Origin: IDS-8 sp036381215
Lineage (GTDB): Bacteria > Pseudomonadota > Gammaproteobacteria > Steroidobacterales > Woeseiaceae
Length of the DNA stretch: 20,583 bases
Direction: 5' to 3'
Assembly: GCA_036381215.1 (NCBI GenBank)
Contig: DASVDF010000019.1
Coordinates: 1 to 20,583, forward strand
Below are positions 12,956 to 19,225 of this stretch, one piece after another. The notes beneath the pieces were generated by a model. That model saw only the letters and a list, made by a program, of their open reading frames with translations, did no database searches and was not told where the DNA came from. Made by a program: the position numbers and the translations under genes. The first letter of the stretch is position 1; each line of letters opens with the position of its first letter.

Positions 12956-13973
12956 ATCGCGACCGTTCGACCGGCAGCCAGCCCTGGTCCCGGTACCACT
13001 CTGCCGTGACCCGCGCGCCCTCCTCGAAGGACCGCTGCGGCGGCAGCGCGAGCAGCTGCCGCCGCCTCTGTGTCGAGAACGCGAGGCTCTTGCGAAAAAA
13101 ATCCAGCCGGCGGCGGTGCAGGGGCGGCTGGATGCCGGTTCGTCCCAGCGTCGCTTCCATGCCGGCCGCGGCCGCCACGAGCGGCCACATCGGGACGTGC
13201 CGCGAGCTCAAGGTCGTGCCGAGCGCACGCGCGATGCTCTCGCACATCTCGCGCGTCGTTACCGCCTTGTCGCCCGCGAGCACGAGCGGCCGGCCGGCGG
13301 TCTGCGGCGTCGCGAGCAGGCGGTCGATCGCCGTGGCGAGGTCGTCGACGTAGACCGGTTGGTGCAGGTTCTCGCCTTGGCCCACGAGCCAGAAGCGGCC
13401 CTTCGCGATGCCCGCGAACAGCTTGTACAGGCGGCGATCCCACGGCCCGTAGGTTTCGCCGATGCGGCCGATGAATACCGCGAGGCGGCGCCGGCCTTCG
13501 CCGAGGAAACCGGCGATCGCGCGCTCCGCGGCCGCTTTCGAGCGGCCGTAGGCGTTGTCGGGCGTGAGCGGCGTGTCCTCGTCGATCACGTCCCCGTGCT
13601 CGCCGTACACGCCGATCGAGCTCGCATAGAAGAGGCGGCGCACGCCCTGTTGCTCGCTGATTCGCAGCAGCGCGCCGGTTGCGTCCACGTTGACCCGCAC
13701 GAAATGCTCCTCGCCCACGTTCGCTTCGTGCTGCGCCGCGGCGAGATGGATGACGGTTTCCACCTCGCGCAATGCTTCGGCGATTTCGCCGCCGGCCGCG
13801 ACATCCGCCTCGACCAGCGGCACACCGACACCCCGCAACGCCTCCGCCCGCAGGGCTTCGGTGTCGTTGCGGACCAGCCCCGCGGCGACGACGTCGCGCC
13901 CCTCGGCGTGCCACAGCTCGGCGAGCCGACAGCCGATGAAGCCGGTGGCGCCGGTGATCAATGTCCGCGACAT
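12924..13973 (-). CDS. NAD-dependent epimerase/dehydratase (extended SDR)
   Basis: A 349-residue extended short-chain dehydrogenase. TGATGFIG at 8-14 binds NAD(P). VIHLAAAQ follows at about 74-81, then the catalytic serine region FYASSIGVYG and YGRSK (142-146) with the catalytic Tyr and Lys. Likely role: epimerising, dehydrating or reducing a nucleotide sugar. ATG at 13973 begins the Rossmann fold and overlaps the end of the GlpD-like gene by 16 bp. The last dozen or so codons (RSRSRAMRAPTAP) and the TAG stop are encoded by the REP element and its flank. The native C-terminus has therefore probably been replaced, although the catalytic core is intact. Confidence 0.88.
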   Translation of the reverse strand: MSRTLITGATGFIGCRLAELWHAEGRDVVAAGLVRNDTEALRAEALRGVGVPLVEADVAAGGEIAEALREVETVIHLAAAQHEANVGEEHFVRVNVDATGALLRISEQQGVRRLFYASSIGVYGEHGDVIDEDTPLTPDNAYGRSKAAAERAIAGFLGEGRRRLAVFIGRIGETYGPWDRRLYKLFAGIAKGRFWLVGQGENLHQPVYVDDLATAIDRLLATPQTAGRPLVLAGDKAVTTREMCESIARALGTTLSSRHVPMWPLVAAAAGMEATLGRTGIQPPLHRRRLDFFRKSLAFSTQRRRQLLALPPQRSFEEGARVTAEWYRDQGWLPVERSRSRAMRAPTAP

Positions 13974-15712
13974 GCGTAGTCCAGGGCGTCGGCGTCGGGC
14001 TCGGCGACCGCGGCGGCATGCCGCTCCGAGATTCGCCCGGCGTGCGACGTCGTCGGGAAGCGGCTGATGACCGCCGCGAGCTCGCGCTGCCGGCGATGCG
14101 CCGACCACCCGAGGCGGCCTCCCATGAATTCGGCACAGGCGACGAGCACCTCCTTGCCGGGATTGCCGGCGGCCGCGAGCGGCGTGCGGCGGAACACGAC
14201 GTCGCCGAGCGTCTGCGCCATCTCGTTGTCGATCGCCTCCGCGAGCTGCGCCGCGATCACGTCCGCGCCCGCGATGCGGCCGAGCAGCCCCTCGTCGCGG
14301 CCGCGGCGGACGAGCGGCAGCGCGCGCGTGCCGTACAGCGCCGCTAGCTCGGCGGCCATGGCGCACGAATCCTCGCCGGTCAGCACGTCGCGCACGTCGC
14401 CGACCAGGGTTTCGAACGTGTCGAAGTCGCCGCCGGCGATCGGCTCCACGGCGGAATCGGGCGCCGGCCCGCTGCGGCCGAGCTGGCGGTCGACGATGTC
14501 CATGGCCCGCGCGGCATCGCCGCGCGCCATCGTGTGGCGTACGCCGATGAGCGTCACGAGGCCCTTGATCCCGTGTTGCTTCGCGCTGTCGACGAGATGC
14601 GAGCGCTTGCCGAAGTCGAGCTCGACGCCGCTCGCGTCGCTCGCGCCGAAGGGCACGAGCCCGGCGTTCACGAGCCGGATGTCCTCGCGCCTGAGCCGCA
14701 GGACGCGCTGCGAGCGATTCAGCTCGTCGAGCAGGCGCTGCATCTCCGGCTCGGAGACTTCTATGGCATCCGCTCCCTTGCGGTAGACGATATGCCAGAC
14801 GCCGATCAGGCGCCGCCCGCGCCACGGCACGATGAACAGGTGCCGGGCGCCGCGCGCGATCCGCGCGCCGCGATCGATGGATTGTCCCTGGATCGCCAGG
14901 CCGAACGCAGGCTCGGGCGCGCCGTCGACGATGAAGCAGGTGTCGCGCGAATAGACGCCGCCGCCGGCGATGCGCGGCACGTGGCATTCGTCGAGCAGAT
15001 GTTCCGCCCAGGGCCCCGCCGCGTTCACGACCACGCGGCTCTTGACCTCGAACGTGTCGTTCGCAAGCCGATCGTGCACCTCGAGGCCGACGATGCGGTC
15101 GCCGCGGCGCACGAGCGAGCGCGCCTCGGCGTAATTGAGCGCGACGGCGCCGCGCTCGACCGCGGAGTGCAGGAAGGCGAGCACGAGGCGCGGCGGATGG
15201 TACATCTGCGCGTCCGCGAAGACCGCCGCGCCCGTAAGGCCCCGCGAGTCCAGGCCGGGGAACCGCCGCAGTGTCTCGGCACGGCTCATGAATGCGGCGC
15301 GCGGGACGTGCCGCTCCCGGTCGCGGATGCCACGGTTCCTGCCGGCGGTGAGCGCGTCGTAGACCATGAGGCCGGCGCCGAGGAAGGCCTTGCCGTTCCG
15401 GCCGTGGCCGTAAGTCGGGATGGCAACCGGCTGCGGCCGCACCAGGTGCGGCGCGATGCGGAGCAGGGCAGTGCGCTCCGCGCACGAGGCGCGCAGGCGT
15501 CCCACGTCGAGGTGCTGCAGGTAGCGCACCCCGCCGTGCACGAACTTGAACGAGTTCGCGGAAGTGCCCGAGCCGAAATCGTTGGCCTCGAGCAGCGCGA
15601 CCGAATAGCCGCGCAACGCCGCTTCCCAGGCGGCGCAGGCGCCGAAGGCGCCACCGCCGACGATGGCGACGTCGAACTGCCGGTTCCGGATCGATTCAGT
15701 GTTGCGCTGCAC
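13958..15712 (-). CDS. FAD-dependent glycerol-3-phosphate dehydrogenase-like protein (GlpD family)
   Basis: A 584-residue flavoprotein. The FAD-binding motif VAIVGGGAFGACAAWEAALR starts near residue 15. DFGSGTSANSFKFVHGGVRY (46-65) is a close version of the GlpD signature, in which the flavin is bound. VVVNAAGPWAEHLL and a C-terminal DAO_C-like helical domain follow. Usual reaction: sn-glycerol-3-phosphate to dihydroxyacetone phosphate, with electrons to quinone. GTG at 15712 is chosen because AGGAG lies 5 nt upstream (GCAGGAGTACC) and it precedes the Rossmann strand; the frame is open upstream to 16087 without similarity. As the first gene of a glycan operon, not a glycerol regulon, it may act on a glycerol-phosphate or polyol building block (inference). 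Confidence 0.85.
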   Translation of the reverse strand: MQRNTESIRNRQFDVAIVGGGAFGACAAWEAALRGYSVALLEANDFGSGTSANSFKFVHGGVRYLQHLDVGRLRASCAERTALLRIAPHLVRPQPVAIPTYGHGRNGKAFLGAGLMVYDALTAGRNRGIRDRERHVPRAAFMSRAETLRRFPGLDSRGLTGAAVFADAQMYHPPRLVLAFLHSAVERGAVALNYAEARSLVRRGDRIVGLEVHDRLANDTFEVKSRVVVNAAGPWAEHLLDECHVPRIAGGGVYSRDTCFIVDGAPEPAFGLAIQGQSIDRGARIARGARHLFIVPWRGRRLIGVWHIVYRKGADAIEVSEPEMQRLLDELNRSQRVLRLRREDIRLVNAGLVPFGASDASGVELDFGKRSHLVDSAKQHGIKGLVTLIGVRHTMARGDAARAMDIVDRQLGRSGPAPDSAVEPIAGGDFDTFETLVGDVRDVLTGEDSCAMAAELAALYGTRALPLVRRGRDEGLLGRIAGADVIAAQLAEAIDNEMAQTLGDVVFRRTPLAAAGNPGKEVLVACAEFMGGRLGWSAHRRQRELAAVISRFPTTSHAGRISERHAAAVAEPDADALDYACRGH

Positions 15713-15734
15713 GGTACTCCTGCAAACGGATGAG

Positions 15735-15754
15735 GCGCTCCCGGCCGGGAGCGC
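15735..15754. other. 20-bp perfect palindrome in the leader of the GlpD-like gene
   Basis: GCGCTCCCGGCCGGGAGCGC lies 23 bp upstream of the GTG start and just before its ribosome site. As DNA it could be an operator. As RNA it would form an 8-bp stem with a 4-base loop in the leader. On the plus strand it is followed by GTTTCTTC, too weak a tract for a confident terminator. Confidence 0.45.
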
Positions 15755-16009
15755 GTTTCTTCTGGTCACCCCCGAGATCCAGGCATCGCGGACGCTGCCG
15801 GCAGGCGGGATCTGTAGCTCGGGTGCGGGGCACGCTCGTCCGGACACAGGCCCAGGCGGCGGTTTGCGCCTCGCGTTGGGATTCGGGGGTACTTTGAGCT
15901 TGTAGGGCGCTGGAGATTTCCAGCCCGGCGCTTGCATTCTAGCGGATTTCGCTTGCGGGCGACCAGCACCACGCAAGGCGGCGTGCCACGCCTCCGCCAG
16001 GGCCTCGTC

Positions 16010-16042
16010 TTTGCAGGTATTTTCAGCTACATTGCCTGCAAA
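16010..16042. promoter_or_regulatory. Inverted repeat, candidate operator in the divergent region
   Basis: TTTGCAGG (16010-16017) and CCTGCAAA (16035-16042) are perfect inverted 8-mers separated by 17 bp of AT-richer sequence. The local base composition is unlike the surrounding GC-rich DNA, and the arm spacing is near two and a half helical turns. This fits a dimeric regulator site for one or both of the divergent gene runs. No regulator family is inferred. Confidence 0.4.
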
Positions 16043-16165
16043 ATCACGGGGAAAGCCGACCGGCAAAGAACGCTTTGGTGGGCGCACCTCCCTCGCGCAG
16101 TCCAGCCCCGGGTCGCGCCGCCGCGCAGCACCGGGCCCTGCCGACCTTCATTAGCGGATCACCCA

Positions 16166-17332
16166 GTGCGGATATTGTTCGTCAACTACGAATATCCGCC
16201 GCTCGGCGGCGGCGGGGGCGCCGTCAACGCATGGCTCGCGGAGGAGCTTGCGCGCCGCCACGAAGTGACCGTGCTGACCTCGGGAGCGTTCAACCTCGCG
16301 GATCGTGAGGTCGCGAACGACGTCGAGATCATCCGCAGCCGCACGTTCTTCCGCCGCCAGATGGCGGTCGCCAACCTGCCGTCGATGGCGAGCTTCATCG
16401 TCGGCGGCGCGCGTGCCGGCCGCGAGCTGCTCGCGAAGCGGCAATTCGACGTGATCAACACGCATTTCGCGCTGCCGACCGGGCCGGTCGGCCTGTCCAT
16501 GGCGCGCTCGTGCCGGCTGCCGAACGTGCTCTCCGTGCACGGCGGCGATCTCTACGATCCCAGCAAGTGGATGTCGCCGCACCGGCATGCGCTGCTGCGC
16601 ACCGTCGTGCGGCGCATCGTCGCCTGCGCGGACGCAGTCGTCGGCCAGTCGCACAATACCAACGACAACCTGTGCCGTTACTACCATCCGCCGCGGCCGC
16701 CGTACCTGATCCCGCTCGGCATCCCGCGGCCGCCCGCCGCGACCATGGGGCGTACCGAGCTCGGGCTCGCCGGCAACGAGTTCGTGATGACGACGATCGG
16801 GCGGCTGGTCGCGCGCAAGGGCATCGACCAGCTCATCACCATGCTGTCGCACCTTCCAGGCGATGCCGTGCGGCTGGTGGTGATCGGCGACGGGCCGGAC
16901 CTGCTGCCGCTGAAGGAGCAGGCGGCGCGCCTGCGGCTGGCGAGCCGCGTCACGTTCACCGGCTTCGTGTCCGACCAGCAGAAGGTGAACTGGCTCGCCA
17001 ATTCGGATATCTACGTCTCGACCAGCCAGCACGAAGGCTTCGGCCTGGTGTTCCTCGAGGCGATGGCGCAAGGCCTGCCGATCGTGTGTTACGACCACGG
17101 GGGCCAGACCGATTTCCTCGCGAGCGGCGTCAACGGCGCGGTGCTGCCGCTCAACGACCTCGAAGCGTTCACGCGGGCGGTCGCCGAACTGGAGGCCGAC
17201 GGCGGCAAGCGGCACGCGATCGCGCAGCGGAATCTCGCCGACGTCGAACACTACTTCATCGATCGTTGTGCCGCGCGCTACCAAGAGCTGTTCGAGTCCG
17301 TGACCGAACGCCGCCGGGGGGGTGTCGCTTGA
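16166..17332 (+). CDS. GT4-family glycosyltransferase
   Basis: A 388-residue GT-B glycosyltransferase. The N-terminal VRILFVNYEYPPLGGGGGAV is the glycine-rich acceptor-side loop that follows the first strand. The C-terminal half has TTIGRLVARKGIDQLI, LVVIGDGPDLLPLK and the E-x7-E motif EGFGLVFLE (Glu290, Glu298). It should transfer a sugar from a nucleotide donor to a glycan intermediate on the cytoplasmic side of the membrane. GTG at 16166 is chosen because it begins the first strand. The ribosome site (AGCGGA) is weak, and the long upstream frame from 15932 has no family similarity. Its TGA overlaps the TTG start of the asparagine-synthase-like gene, so the two are translationally coupled. 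Confidence 0.88.
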   Translation: MRILFVNYEYPPLGGGGGAVNAWLAEELARRHEVTVLTSGAFNLADREVANDVEIIRSRTFFRRQMAVANLPSMASFIVGGARAGRELLAKRQFDVINTHFALPTGPVGLSMARSCRLPNVLSVHGGDLYDPSKWMSPHRHALLRTVVRRIVACADAVVGQSHNTNDNLCRYYHPPRPPYLIPLGIPRPPAATMGRTELGLAGNEFVMTTIGRLVARKGIDQLITMLSHLPGDAVRLVVIGDGPDLLPLKEQAARLRLASRVTFTGFVSDQQKVNWLANSDIYVSTSQHEGFGLVFLEAMAQGLPIVCYDHGGQTDFLASGVNGAVLPLNDLEAFTRAVAELEADGGKRHAIAQRNLADVEHYFIDRCAARYQELFESVTERRRGGVA

Positions 17333-19161
17333 GCGCGATCTTCGGTGTCGTCGGCCGGGTTTCGCCTGCCGAGCTCGAGGTCATGGGAGCGCGCCTCGCG
17401 CATCGCGGTGCCGTCGCCTCGTGCGAGGAAGTCGCCCCCGGGGTGCACCTCGGCACGGCGGCAGAAACCGCGCGAGGCGTGGTGTATCGCGCAGGCCTGG
17501 CCGCCGTGCTCGACGTGGCGCCGCTCGCCGGGCAGGCGGACGCCGAAGCGCTGCTCGACGGCCTCGCGGACGGCGGCGCAAGCGCACTGGAGGGTGCCGG
17601 GTTTCCATTCGCGCTCGCGGCGTGGGACGAGCGGAGCGGGACACTGCGGCTCGCGCGCGACTTCGTCGGCCAGAAGCCCCTGTTCTGGTGCGCGCTGCCC
17701 GGCGGCGGCGTGGCGTTCGCGACCGAGTACAAATCGCTGCTCGCGCTCGAGGCGCTGCCGGTCGAGGTCGATCTCGACGCGGTGCAATACCTGCAGTGCT
17801 ACAAAAGGACGCCGCCGGGGGGCACGCTGCTCGCGGGCATCCGCTACGCACCGCCGGGCGCGGTGATATCGCTCGACGCCCGTGGAGCGCTGCTCGCGCG
17901 GGACGACATGTCGCCGCTCTGCGTGGACGTCCGTCCGGCAAGCGAAGCAGAAGTGTGCGAGGAGCTCGCGCGGCGGTACCTCGCGACCGCGCGGCGGTTC
18001 GTGGACGGGCAGTCGCGCATCGGCGTCGCCGTGTCCGGCGGCATCGATTCGCTGAGCATCGCGTTTGCCGCGCGCCAGGGCGCTCCCGATGCCGAGCTCG
18101 TCGGCTTCACGGCGGGGCACGGTCCCGACGATCCGGAGATCGCCACCGCCGCGCGCGCAATGCAGAAGCTCGGCGGGCAGCATGTTCCCGTCGTCGTCAC
18201 CGCCGAGGGGCTGCACGAATCGCTGCCGCTCGCGATCTGGCATTTCGAGCACCCCGTCGGACGCACGGAGACGATGCAGATGTTCGAGATGGGCCGCGCG
18301 GCGCGGGCGGCAGGGTTCGACTGGCTGCTCTCCGGCATGGGATCCGACTCGTTGTTCGCCGGCATGCCGAAGCACAAGGTGCTGTGGCTGAGCCACGTGC
18401 TGCCGCCGCTGCGGCGCGATCTGCAGGAGTTCTACGGACTGACGCAGTCCGGCCGCAAGCCGGAGCGCTTGCTCGCACGCTGCATGGATGCGGTGTATTT
18501 CCGCGGCAAGGTGCCGCCCGTCGCGCGCGTGCAGGGTGCCTCGTGGACCCCCGAGCCGGTGAAACTGCCGCCGCCCGGTCCGGAGTTCCTGAACCACGCG
18601 CTCGTGACCAACGTGAACGAAACCATATCGCGCTCACTCGTGCGCCTCGAACGCCCTCTGGCGGCGTTCGGCATCGCCTTTGCCACGCCGTTCTTCGACC
18701 GCGCTTTCATGGAATATGCCTTCACGCTGCCGAGCCGGCTCAAGATCAGGCGGGGCAGGGAGAAGTACATCCTGCGGGCGGCGCTCAGAACGATCGTCAG
18801 CGCGGACCTGCTCAACGTGCCGAAAGGCATCTCGCGCATTCCCCCCGATCGGGCCTTCGCGAGCACCCTGCTCGAGCTCAGTCGGCGTTACCTGCACGCC
18901 GCGGACGCGGCCCGGCGCGGCTGGTTCGTGCCGGACGAGATCCGGGCGATCGAGCGTTCCCTCGCACGCCGCCATTATCACGTCGAGGCGGCGATGCGGC
19001 TCTGGACCGCGATCGTCACGGAGATCTGGGCGGAGATCTATCTCGACCGGCGCGGCGAGCGGCCGGCTCCCGAGACAAGAGTGTCTCGCTCGCGCACGGA
19101 GCGCGTAATCCCTCGAGGCGTCGGGAGCGAGTCCGGACGTGTGCCGGACTCGCGACGTTGA
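17329..19161 (+). CDS. Asparagine synthase-like protein with an inactivated glutaminase domain
   Basis: A 610-residue AsnB-type protein. The N-terminal Ntn domain begins MSAIFGVVGR where the family has MCGIxG, so the Cys nucleophile is Ser. The glutamine-binding RLSIID and NGEIYN blocks are also missing, while WD ... LARDFVGQKPLFW and ATEYKSLL are kept. The synthetase domain is intact: VAVSGGIDSLSIAF (PP-loop, 236-241) and LLSGMGSDSLFAGMPKHK at about 333-350. It should adenylate a carboxylate and form an amide from free ammonia or another amine, not from glutamine. TTG at 17329 overlaps the glycosyltransferase stop and has a G-run upstream. XrtA loci often carry such amidotransferases (TIGR03104/TIGR03108); assignment to either is uncertain. 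The last 30 or so residues look like unstructured read-through. Confidence 0.85.
   Translation: MSAIFGVVGRVSPAELEVMGARLAHRGAVASCEEVAPGVHLGTAAETARGVVYRAGLAAVLDVAPLAGQADAEALLDGLADGGASALEGAGFPFALAAWDERSGTLRLARDFVGQKPLFWCALPGGGVAFATEYKSLLALEALPVEVDLDAVQYLQCYKRTPPGGTLLAGIRYAPPGAVISLDARGALLARDDMSPLCVDVRPASEAEVCEELARRYLATARRFVDGQSRIGVAVSGGIDSLSIAFAARQGAPDAELVGFTAGHGPDDPEIATAARAMQKLGGQHVPVVVTAEGLHESLPLAIWHFEHPVGRTETMQMFEMGRAARAAGFDWLLSGMGSDSLFAGMPKHKVLWLSHVLPPLRRDLQEFYGLTQSGRKPERLLARCMDAVYFRGKVPPVARVQGASWTPEPVKLPPPGPEFLNHALVTNVNETISRSLVRLERPLAAFGIAFATPFFDRAFMEYAFTLPSRLKIRRGREKYILRAALRTIVSADLLNVPKGISRIPPDRAFASTLLELSRRYLHAADAARRGWFVPDEIRAIERSLARRHYHVEAAMRLWTAIVTEIWAEIYLDRRGERPAPETRVSRSRTERVIPRGVGSESGRVPDSRR
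19127..19153 (+). terminator. Hairpin overlapping the 3' end of the asparagine-synthase-like gene
   Basis: A perfect 10-bp stem, GCGAGTCCGG (19127-19136) / CCGGACTCGC (19144-19153), has a 7-base loop and ends 6 bp before the last sense codon is complete. No T-run follows, so intrinsic termination is doubtful. It is the only strong stem near the 64-bp convergent gap (19162-19225) and may protect the 3' end. Confidence 0.4.
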
Positions 19162-19225
19162 AAGATGTCAGGATGGGCTCTTTCAGCGATCGGGCAGGAG
19201 TCGATCCCGCCGCGCGTCATGCGCT

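Larger units (their letters stand above)
15713..16165. other. 453-bp divergent intergenic region between the two glycan gene runs
   Basis: No convincing gene is seen. It should hold promoters for both the minus-strand run starting at 15712 and the plus-strand run starting at 16166. It contains the palindrome at 15735-15754, a small hairpin GCTGGA/TCCAGC at 15909-15924, and the long-armed repeat at 16010-16042. No clear -35/-10 pair or sigma-54 GG-N10-GC match was identified by eye. Confidence 0.5.

Noticed and set aside
12037..14136. Continuous 699-codon minus frame suggesting an epimerase-methyltransferase fusion
   Set aside because: The upstream part is the epimerase gene in the wrong frame plus translated REP sequence; only the part after ATG at 12813 is a real protein.
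14534..15733. Plus-strand frame of 399 codons opposite the GlpD-like gene
   Set aside because: It is a mirror of a well-supported flavoprotein, with no motifs of its own.
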